A stretch of DNA of 64,000 bases from Micromonospora sp. LH3U1 (GTDB taxonomy: Bacteria; Actinomycetota; Actinomycetes; Mycobacteriales; Micromonosporaceae): the NCBI RefSeq assembly GCF_028475105.1, contig NZ_CP116936.1, forward strand, positions 5,579,501 through 5,643,500, in the 5' to 3' direction. The translations under genes and the position numbers were made by a program. Shown in pieces: positions 57,900 through 64,000 of the stretch. Under the pieces are notes generated by a model that was not told the origin of the DNA, ran no database searches, and worked only from the letters and a program-made list of their open reading frames with translations. Numbering within the stretch: the stretch's first letter is position 1; each line of letters opens with the position of its first letter.

Positions 57900-59295
57900 C
57901 GGCGGATTGCCTCTCGTCGTCTCGATAGTTGTCGGTGTCGTCCCCGGGGCCAGCGTGCTCGCCACGCCCCGCGGTGTCCTGCTCATGGCCCGACTCCACC
58001 CGGCTGACCAGGACGGTGTCGATCCGGTTGCGCCGGCCGGTGGTGCCCTCGGCGATCAGCCGGAGGCCGGCGACCTCGGCTTCCGCACCGGGGATCGGCA
58101 CCCGCCCCAGCGACTGGGCGAGCAGGCCACCGACCGTTTCCACCTCGTCGGTGGGGAGATCGGTGTCGAACATCTCGCCCAGGTTCTCCACCGGCAGGCG
58201 GGCGGTCACCCGCACCGAGGAGTCCCCCAGACGTTCGACGGGCGGGCGCTCGACATCGTACTCGTCGGTGATCTCACCGACGATTTCCTCCAGGATGTCC
58301 TCGATGGTGACCAGACCGCCGGTGCCGCCGTACTCGTCGACCACGATGACCAGGTGGTTGCGGGCCGCCTGCATCTCCGACAGCAGGTCGTCGACCGGCT
58401 TGGACTCCGGTACGAAAGTCGCCGGGCGCATCAGCTCGGCCACCGGCACCTGCTCGGCCTCCGGGTCACCGCCGCGGGAACGCCGGATCAGGTCCTTGAG
58501 GTAGAGCACACCCAGCACGTCGTCGACACTCTCGCCGATCACCGGAATGCGGGAGAAACCGGAACGCAGGAAGAGCACCAGCGCCTGCGCGAGCGTCTTG
58601 CCCTCCTCGATCCACACCATCTCCGTACGAGGCACCATCACCTCACGGGCGATGGTGTCGCCGAGCGCGAAGACCGAGTGGATCATTTGGCGCTCGCCGT
58701 GCTCGACCACGCCGCGCTGCTCGGCCAGGTCGACCAGCTCACGCAACTCCACCTGGGTGGCGAACGGGCCCTCCCGGAAGCCACGCCCCGGGGTGACCGC
58801 GTTGCCGATCAGGATCAGCAGCGACGCGAGCGGGTTGAGCGCCCGGCCCAGCCAGCGGACCAGCGGCGCCACGGCCCGACCCACGGCGTACGCGTGCTGC
58901 CGGCCGATGGTGCGCGGCGCGACGCCGACCACCACGAAGCTGACCACGGTCATCGCACCGGCGGTCACCAGCGCGGCTCGCCAGCCGGCGCCGAAGCTGT
59001 CCACCGCGACGAGCGCCACCAGCGTGGTGGCGGTCAGCTCGGCGAGCAGCCGCAACAAAAGGAGAAGGTTGAGGTGCCGGACGACGTCGCCGGCGACGAC
59101 CTGGAGGGTACGGGCGCCCCGCACACCGTCGCGGGCCAGCTCGGCGGCCCGGGCCGGCGAGACCGCGGCGAGCGCCGCCTCGGTCATCGCGATCAGACCG
59201 GCCAACACCACCAGGCCGGCCGCGAAGACGATCAGCTGCAGGTCGGGAAGGCCGGCGGTGGCACCGGCCGCGAGTAACGGAGGAGTGGACATCAC
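57892..59295 (-). CDS. CNNM/CorC-type hemolysin-family protein with CBS domains
   Basis: A 467-residue protein. The N-terminal DUF21 (CNNM) membrane domain has four hydrophobic segments; RQHAYAVGRAVAPLVRWLGRALNP closes it. Two CBS domains follow (EVMVPRTEMVWIEEGKTL and PATFVPESKPVDDLLSEMQ), then the CorC-HlyC domain with DEYDVERPPVERLGD and GLLAQSLGRVPIPG. Start: GTG 59295 (overlapping the ybeY stop) or ATG 59292. Proposed role: Mg/Co efflux, or membrane-associated partner of YbeY. The C-terminal 25 residues are acidic and disordered. Confidence 0.9.
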   Translation of the reverse strand: MMSTPPLLAAGATAGLPDLQLIVFAAGLVVLAGLIAMTEAALAAVSPARAAELARDGVRGARTLQVVAGDVVRHLNLLLLLRLLAELTATTLVALVAVDSFGAGWRAALVTAGAMTVVSFVVVGVAPRTIGRQHAYAVGRAVAPLVRWLGRALNPLASLLILIGNAVTPGRGFREGPFATQVELRELVDLAEQRGVVEHGERQMIHSVFALGDTIAREVMVPRTEMVWIEEGKTLAQALVLFLRSGFSRIPVIGESVDDVLGVLYLKDLIRRSRGGDPEAEQVPVAELMRPATFVPESKPVDDLLSEMQAARNHLVIVVDEYGGTGGLVTIEDILEEIVGEITDEYDVERPPVERLGDSSVRVTARLPVENLGEMFDTDLPTDEVETVGGLLAQSLGRVPIPGAEAEVAGLRLIAEGTTGRRNRIDTVLVSRVESGHEQDTAGRGEHAGPGDDTDNYRDDERQSADA

Positions 59296-59765
59296 TGGGT
59301 GCGGGTCGACCGCCAGCTCGCCAGCAGTCGGGCCTGGAGCGCGAACATCTCCCGCTCCTCCTCCGGCTCGGCGTGGTCATAGCCCAGCAGGTGCAGCACA
59401 CCGTGCACGGTGAGCAGGTGCAGCTCGTCGGCCGGTGCGTGCCCGGCGGTCGCCGCCTGCTTGGCCGCGACCTCGGGGCAGAGCACGATGTCGCCGAGCA
59501 GGGCCGGCTCGCCACCGGCCGGTGCGGACTCGCCCGGGCCGTGGTCGACGCTGCCCTCATCCATGGGGAAGGCGAGCACGTCGGTCGGGCCGTCGCCACC
59601 CATCCAGCGGTGGTTCAGCTCGGTCATGTAGTCGATGTCGACCAGCAACACGGACAACTCGGCGAGGGGGTTGACCCCCATCTCGTCGAGGGCGTGCCGG
59701 GCGACGGCGAGCACGGCGTCGGTGTCAACCTCGACACCGGACTCGTTGGCGATCTCGATGGACAA
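59292..59765 (-). CDS. ybeY: Endoribonuclease YbeY (rRNA maturation factor)
   Basis: A 157-residue metalloprotein. The zinc motif HGVLHLLGYDH near residue 120 is intact, preceded by DVLAFPMDEG and LLGDIVLCPEVAAKQA. The start is TTG at 59765, with AGAGGA 7 nt upstream. It processes 16S rRNA 3' ends and takes part in ribosome quality control. Follows phoH by 15 bp. Confidence 0.95.
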   Translation of the reverse strand: MSIEIANESGVEVDTDAVLAVARHALDEMGVNPLAELSVLLVDIDYMTELNHRWMGGDGPTDVLAFPMDEGSVDHGPGESAPAGGEPALLGDIVLCPEVAAKQAATAGHAPADELHLLTVHGVLHLLGYDHAEPEEEREMFALQARLLASWRSTRTQ

Positions 59766-59780
59766 CTGCTTTCCTCTGCT

Positions 59781-60839
59781 TTAGCGGCGGCGGCCGGCTC
59801 GGCCGCCCTGGGCGGGTCGCCCCGGCACGGCGTGAACGCCCTGCGCCTGCTGGTTTTCCCGCTCGGCGTCCCAGCGGGCGTACGCGTCGACGATCTCCCC
59901 GACCAACTGGTGGCGGACCACGTCGGTGCTGGACAACTGGGAGAAGTGCACGTCCTCGACGTTCTCCAGGATCTCCCGGACAACCTTCAGGCCGCTGCTC
60001 GTCCCGCCGGGAAGGTCCACCTGGGTGATGTCACCGGTCACGACGATCTTGGAGTTGAAGCCGAGCCGGGTGAGGAACATCTTCATCTGCTCGGGCGTCG
60101 TGTTCTGCGCCTCGTCCAGGATGATGAACGCATCGCTAAGGGTCCTACCACGCATGTACGCGAGTGGCGCGACCTCGATCGTCCCCTGGGCCATCAGCTT
60201 CGGGATCGTCTCCGGATCGAGCATCTCGTGCAGCGCGTCGTAGAGCGGGCGCAGGTACGGGTCGATCTTGTCGTTGAGCGTGCCGGGCAGGAAGCCCAGT
60301 CGCTCACCCGCCTCCACCGCCGGCCGGGTCAGGATGATCCGGTTGACCTGCTTGGCCTGCAACGCCTGGACGGCCTTCGCCATGGCCAGGTAGGTCTTTC
60401 CGGTGCCGGCCGGGCCGATGCCGAAGACGATGGTGTGCGTGTCGATCGCGTCGACGTACCGCTTCTGCCCCAGGGTCTTGGGACGGATGGTACGGCCGCG
60501 ACGGGAGAGGATGTTGAGGGTCAGAACCTCGGCGGGCCGCTCGGCACTGCCCTGCTCGAGCATGCCGACGGTACGCCGGACGGCGTCACTGGTCAGGGTC
60601 TCGCCTTTCTCGATGAGTTCGAGCAGCTCACTGAAGACCCGCTCGGCGAGGGCGTTGTCCGCGGGGTCGCCGGTGATGGTGATCTCGTTGCCGCGGACGT
60701 GCACGTCACTGCTGACCGAGCGTTCGACGAGTCGTAGGATCTCGTCGCCTGCGCCGAGGAGATTGACCATGATCTTCGAGTCGGGCACGGTGATCCTGGT
60801 CTGCACCCGGGGCGGGCCGGGAGGTGGGGTGCCGGTCAT
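59781..60839 (-). CDS. PhoH-like ATPase
   Basis: A 352-residue P-loop protein of the PhoH/PhoL type. Walker A is FGIGPAGTGKTYLAMAKAVQAL near residue 140; RIILTRPAVEAGERLGFLPG follows; Walker B is FIILDEAQNTTPEQMKMFLTRLG; MVVTGD-type motif IVVTGDITQVDLP. The N-terminal KH-like region includes VNLLGAGDEILRLVERS. ATG at 60839 (MTGTPPPGPP) was taken; an in-frame GTG at 60899 adds 20 residues. Its constant link with ybeY suggests an RNA-related role. Confidence 0.93.
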   Translation of the reverse strand: MTGTPPPGPPRVQTRITVPDSKIMVNLLGAGDEILRLVERSVSSDVHVRGNEITITGDPADNALAERVFSELLELIEKGETLTSDAVRRTVGMLEQGSAERPAEVLTLNILSRRGRTIRPKTLGQKRYVDAIDTHTIVFGIGPAGTGKTYLAMAKAVQALQAKQVNRIILTRPAVEAGERLGFLPGTLNDKIDPYLRPLYDALHEMLDPETIPKLMAQGTIEVAPLAYMRGRTLSDAFIILDEAQNTTPEQMKMFLTRLGFNSKIVVTGDITQVDLPGGTSSGLKVVREILENVEDVHFSQLSSTDVVRHQLVGEIVDAYARWDAERENQQAQGVHAVPGRPAQGGRAGRRR

Positions 60840-60970
60840 AGGTTGGGCCGAAGGGCCCTGCGCCACCTGCTCTCGATCTCGGCGCCGGCCTGCTGGCACG
60901 GCGTGCGGACGTTACACCCATCGTATCGGTTCAACGCAGGCCGCATCGCGCCCATTTCCGCTGGCCGCGA

Positions 60971-62368
60971 TCAACGCCCGGCCCGGAAGTCGTACCGGTC
61001 GAAGGTCTCCTGCTGGCGGGTGAACCGGTACGTCGCCCAGTGCATCCGAACCACCGCGCCGGCCCCGTCCCGGGTCAGCCGCAGCAGCTCACCGGCCTCC
61101 CGACCGGAGACCGTGCGGAACACGTCTGGCTGGTCAGTCAGTGGGGTGAAGATCGCCGGGGGGCGTCCTGCCGGGTCGCCGGCCCCGCGCGCCCGCAGGG
61201 CGCCGTCGTGCCAGGAGAAGACGTACTCGAAGCCTTCGCCCCACCAGCGACCGAGCACGCCCCGCAGGGCCGCCGGTGCGGGTGCGCCGGGCTGCCATGG
61301 CTCGATCTCGGCCGGGTCGTGCTCGACCGCTGCGGCGAGCAGTCTGTGCGGCAGGTCGAACAGTTCGGCCGCCGTGCCGGACGAGCCGAGCACCGCAGCG
61401 CCCATCGCGCCGGCCGTTCCGTCGCCGCCCCGCCGGCCGTACACCGCCGCGAGGAAACCGGGCATCGCCCCGTCGTGCCCCACGTGCACCACCCGCTCCC
61501 CCTGCGGGACCAGGATCAGCCCGAGCCCGAAGCCCGCGCCCCACAGCGTCTCGTCGGTGGTGGTCACCGGCCAGCGCATCTCGTCCAGGGTGGCGGGGGC
61601 GAGCACCGCGCCGGACGGGTCCAGCGCCGCCGGATCGGCCAGGAACGCGGCCCAGCGGGCCATGTCGGTCGCGGTGCTCCAGAGCTGGGCGGCCGGTCCG
61701 ACCGCACCGAAGTCGGTCGGCGGCTCCGGGTGCGCCTCGTCGGAGTACGCGTCGACCAGGAACCCGGTGGCCGCCGTCGACCGAGGCGTCACGGTGGTGT
61801 CAGTCAGCCCCAGCGGCGTCAGGATCCGCTCGGTGAGCGCCTGCGCCCAACTCTCGCCGCGTAGCCGGGCGACCAGTTGGCCGAGCACGGCCAGTCCCAG
61901 GTTGGAGTAGTGGAACCGGCGGGCGGTCGGCAGCACCCGCTCAGCCCGGTCCAGTTCCGCGAGCAACTGGTCGGTGTCCGGGGCGCGCAGGCTGTCCCAG
62001 ACGTCGCCGAACGGCTCGCGTTGCAGGCCACCGGTGTGCGACAGCAACCGGCGGATAATCAGCTCGCCGTGCGCCGGAAGGTCCAGGTGCCGGCCCACCG
62101 GGTCGTCCAGGTCCAACAGCCCGTCGTCGCGGCACTGCAGGACCAGCACCGCGGTGAAGGTCTTGGTGACCGAGCCGATCCGGAACTGGGTGCCCGGCTC
62201 CAGGGAGCTGTCGGTGCCGGTCGCACCGACGGTGCAACTCCAGAGCGGCCGGTCGGCTCGGTGCAGCGCCGCCGACACCGCAGGCACCCGGGCGTCGGCC
62301 TGCACCCGCCGAACCAACCGGCCCAACCGCTCGTCCACGCGGGCGTCGGGCGTCGGACCTGCGTTCAC
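60971..62368 (-). CDS. Serine hydrolase, beta-lactamase (class C)/esterase fold
   Basis: A 465-residue protein. The nucleophile Ser and Lys are in FRIGSVTKTFTAVLVLQ near residue 68; the Tyr is in RRFHYSNLGLAVLGQLVARL near 153; HVGHDGAMPGFLA near 305 is in the place of the KTG motif. The C-terminal 110 residues are an extra beta-rich domain. No signal peptide, so it is probably cytoplasmic and an esterase or peptidase rather than a resistance enzyme. GTG at 62368 overlaps the HIT stop. Confidence 0.85.
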   Translation of the reverse strand: MNAGPTPDARVDERLGRLVRRVQADARVPAVSAALHRADRPLWSCTVGATGTDSSLEPGTQFRIGSVTKTFTAVLVLQCRDDGLLDLDDPVGRHLDLPAHGELIIRRLLSHTGGLQREPFGDVWDSLRAPDTDQLLAELDRAERVLPTARRFHYSNLGLAVLGQLVARLRGESWAQALTERILTPLGLTDTTVTPRSTAATGFLVDAYSDEAHPEPPTDFGAVGPAAQLWSTATDMARWAAFLADPAALDPSGAVLAPATLDEMRWPVTTTDETLWGAGFGLGLILVPQGERVVHVGHDGAMPGFLAAVYGRRGGDGTAGAMGAAVLGSSGTAAELFDLPHRLLAAAVEHDPAEIEPWQPGAPAPAALRGVLGRWWGEGFEYVFSWHDGALRARGAGDPAGRPPAIFTPLTDQPDVFRTVSGREAGELLRLTRDGAGAVVRMHWATYRFTRQQETFDRYDFRAGR

Positions 62369-62724
62369 GCCAGGTTCCGGGCGAGCATCGGGCCGAGCGG
62401 CGCGCCACCGAGCAGGTGCGCGTGCACGTGGAACACCTCTTGCCCGCCGTACGCGCCGGTGTTGAACATCAGCCGGAAACCGTCGCCGAGCAGGCCCTCG
62501 TCCTCGGCGACCGCGGCGGACGTCGCCAACACATCCGCAGCCAGCGCCGGGTCACCCTGGACGAGCGTGGCCACATCGGCGTAGTGCTCCTTCGGAATGA
62601 CCAGCACGTGCACCGGCGCCTTCGGATCGATGTCGCGGAAGGCGAGCGTGGTGTCGGTCTCCCGAACCACGGTGGCCGGGATCTCCCCGGCGACGATGCG
62701 GCAGAACAGGCAGTCGGATCCCAT
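62365..62724 (-). CDS. HIT-family nucleotide hydrolase/transferase
   Basis: A 119-residue histidine-triad protein. CLFCRIVAGEIPATVVRETD starts the fold and EVFHVHAHLLGG near residue 98 is the His-x-His-x-His triad. Closest to the HinT branch that hydrolyses purine nucleoside phosphoramidates. The place between rsmE and phoH is conserved in actinobacteria. Confidence 0.93.
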   Translation of the reverse strand: MGSDCLFCRIVAGEIPATVVRETDTTLAFRDIDPKAPVHVLVIPKEHYADVATLVQGDPALAADVLATSAAVAEDEGLLGDGFRLMFNTGAYGGQEVFHVHAHLLGGAPLGPMLARNLA

Positions 62725-62742
62725 CGGGGCAGTGTAAGGACT

Positions 62743-62785
62743 AACGGGCCGGGGGCGCTCCGGCGCAGCGCGCCCCCGGCCCGTT
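62743..62785. terminator. Perfect 16-bp GC hairpin between divergent start codons
   Basis: AACGGGCCGGGGGCGC and its complement around an 11-nt loop lie 19 bp from the HIT start and 34 bp from the SDR start. A terminator shape is unexpected between divergent genes; it may terminate rsmE transcripts coming from the right or act as a leader structure. Confidence 0.55.
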
Positions 62786-62818
62786 CGCAGTGCCGCCGGC
62801 TGGGGCAGGATGGCCGGC

Positions 62819-63580
62819 ATGACGGATCGGGCGGTACTCGTGACCGGGGCCTCGCGCGGAATCGGCCGGGCGGTGGCGACGGCGTTCGCGGCCAGCGGTG
62901 ACCGGGTGGCAATCCACCACCGAGACTCCGCGGACGCGGCCGAGGAGCTGCGCGCGCAACTGCCCGGCGCCGGGCACGTGGTGGTCCGCGCCGACCTCAC
63001 CGATCCGGACGCGGTCCGGGCCATGGTGGACCGGGCCGCCGAGCTGCTCGGCGGGCTCGACGTGCTGGTCAACAACGCCGGGGTGTACGGCGACCGGGAC
63101 GACCCGCACCCGATCTTCGGCGCCTCCTACGAGCAGTGGCAGAAGCGCTGGCGGCAGGTGCTGGAGACCAACCTGACCGGCGCCGGCAACGTCACCTGGT
63201 GCGCTGCCCAGCACATGCGGGAACGCGGCGGGCGGATCGTCAACGTCTCGTCCCGCGGCGCGTTCCGGGGCGAGCCGGACCAGCCGGCGTACGGTGCCAG
63301 CAAGGCGGGGCTGAACGCACTGGGCCAGTCCCTCGCCGTGGCGCTCGCGCCGTACGGCATCGCGATCGCCACCGTCGCGCCGGGCTTCGTGGCGACCGAC
63401 ATGATCACCGAGCACCTGCGCGGCGAGCAGGGCGCGGCGATTCGGGCGCAGAGCCCGTTCGACCGGGTGGCCCGGCCGGAGGAGATCGCCGCCGCCATCC
63501 ACTGGCTGGCCTCGCCACAGGCCGAATGGGCCTCCGGTGCCATCGTCGACCTCAACGGCGCCTCCTACCTGCGCAGCTGA
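62819..63580 (+). CDS. Short-chain dehydrogenase/reductase (3-oxoacyl-ACP reductase-like)
   Basis: A 253-residue classical SDR. TGASRGIGRAVATAFA near residue 9 is the NAD(P) motif; LVNNAGVY near 86; the catalytic Ser is in VNVSSRGAF near 143 and Tyr-Lys in YGASKAGLN near 156; APGFVATDM follows. ATG at 62819 or 62810. The only plus-strand gene between the HIT and rsmE genes; substrate unknown. Confidence 0.9.
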   Translation: MTDRAVLVTGASRGIGRAVATAFAASGDRVAIHHRDSADAAEELRAQLPGAGHVVVRADLTDPDAVRAMVDRAAELLGGLDVLVNNAGVYGDRDDPHPIFGASYEQWQKRWRQVLETNLTGAGNVTWCAAQHMRERGGRIVNVSSRGAFRGEPDQPAYGASKAGLNALGQSLAVALAPYGIAIATVAPGFVATDMITEHLRGEQGAAIRAQSPFDRVARPEEIAAAIHWLASPQAEWASGAIVDLNGASYLRS

Positions 63581-63603
63581 CGCCCCCTCCCCGTCGCTGA
63601 ATT

Positions 63604-63673
63604 CCCCGTCGATCTAGGGCATAGCGTCGTTCCAAGAGATCCACTAGCAACGATATGCCCTAGATCGACGGGG
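63604..63673. terminator. Bidirectional hairpin with GATCTAGGGC core, copy B
   Basis: CCCCGTCGATCTAGGGCATA-CG-GTT arms with complement at 63649-63673, a few mismatches near the loop, in the convergent gap between the SDR and rsmE genes. The core stem is the same as at 51157-51220. Confidence 0.8.
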
Positions 63674-63707
63674 ACGGGCGGCGGGGACGGGCGGCGGGGA
63701 CGGGCGG
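63670..63707. repeat. 13-bp tandem repeat, about 3 copies
   Basis: GGGGACGGGCGGC repeated from 63670, 63683 and 63696 immediately after hairpin copy B. G-rich; probably replication slippage, though runs of G3-4 could form a G-quadruplex. Confidence 0.75.
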
Positions 63708-63724
63708 GGGGCAGCGGGGGCGGG

Positions 63725-64000
63725 TTACCAGCGGCTGAGGCGGGTGGCTAGCACGCTGAGCGCCGCCACGCCGGCGGTGGAGGTGCGCAGCACGGCCGGG
63801 CCGAGCCGGACCGGTCGCCCGCCGGCCTCCCGGAAGGCGGTCAGCTCGGCCGGGTCGATGCCACCCTCGGGGCCGACCACCAGGACGATCTCACCGGCGG
63901 ACGGCAGCTCGGCGGTTGTCAGCCGTTCGTCGGCCTCCTCGTGCAGCACGAACCCGGCGGCGGCACCAGCGATCCGGCGGGCCACCGTGGCGGTGGACTC
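63725..64000 (-). CDS. rsmE: 16S rRNA (uracil-1498-N3)-methyltransferase RsmE, C-terminal part
   Basis: The last 91 codons of a SPOUT methyltransferase; the 5' part lies beyond the right edge. VLVVGPEGGIDPAELTAF and VRLGPAVLRTSTAGVAALSVL are the AdoMet-binding trefoil-knot motifs of RsmE. The neighbouring HIT and phoH genes match the usual actinobacterial order, with an SDR gene inserted on the other strand. Confidence 0.92.
   Translation of the reverse strand, partial: ESTATVARRIAGAAAGFVLHEEADERLTTAELPSAGEIVLVVGPEGGIDPAELTAFREAGGRPVRLGPAVLRTSTAGVAALSVLATRLSRW

Noticed and set aside
60971..62368. Beta-lactamase resistance gene
   Set aside because: The fold matches but no signal peptide is seen, the KTG position is altered, and the gene sits in a housekeeping operon; esterase/peptidase-like function is more likely.

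Overview
The window is about 70% GC, packed with genes, full of ATGA/GTGA stop-start overlaps and GTG/TTG starts, and carries many actinobacterial orthologues: IdeR-type iron box, class II glycyl-tRNA synthetase, a smtB-zur pair, MTH1187 next to an HMP/thiamine ECF transporter, and the rsmE-HIT-phoH-ybeY-corC-era-recO-uppS block. It looks like a chromosomal segment of a Micromonospora-like actinobacterium. No rRNA, tRNA, transposase, phage or CRISPR was seen.

Layout. 1-7186 (minus): an ebo-type operon (inositol-phosphate synthase homologue, UbiA prenyltransferase EboC, an extra sugar-isomerase TIM barrel, EboA, EboB, EboE, EboF and the start of a probable EboD). It is the most unusual system here and its product is unknown. 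7809-14110 (minus): ROK repressor, ribose/xylose-type ABC importer and Gfo/Idh/MocA dehydrogenase, with palindromes in the promoter region. 14387-18320: YihY membrane protein and a DrrA/Nod-type ABC exporter with two different permeases. 18373-24614: dnaG, LtrA, an iron-box-controlled siderophore-interacting protein, dgt and a VOC protein. 24868-31510: Roadblock protein, pyruvate phosphate dikinase, a GH20 hexosaminidase with an odd Thr-rich tail, and a secreted C39-like peptidase behind a tandem-repeat region. 31743-35606: dusB, glyS and small proteins. 35625-38972: a zinc regulon (SBP, ZnuC, ZnuB, SmtB/ArsR, Zur) behind a candidate Zur box. 39164-45207: membrane proteins, a large acyl-CoA dehydrogenase, a SIS/AAC(3) pair and an alpha/beta hydrolase. 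45318-49585: TPP riboswitch, YkoE, YkoD, YkoC and an MTH1187-type thiamine-binding protein, i.e. thiamine-precursor uptake. 49689-52601: 6-phosphogluconate dehydrogenase, pirin and small proteins. 52673-64000: uppS, recO, [DUF4097 lipoprotein and acyltransferase inserted], era, a cytidine-deaminase-like protein without zinc ligands, corC, ybeY, phoH, a beta-lactamase-fold hydrolase, HIT, an SDR and partial rsmE.

Three genes (inositol-phosphate synthase homologue, eboC, znuC) are each split by an apparent single-base indel. In each case the two frames join into a full-length family member, so sequencing error is the simplest explanation, but real mutation is not excluded. Long near-perfect hairpins sit in many intergenic gaps, and two of them (51157-51220 and 63604-63673) share the same stem core, so they form a repeat family.
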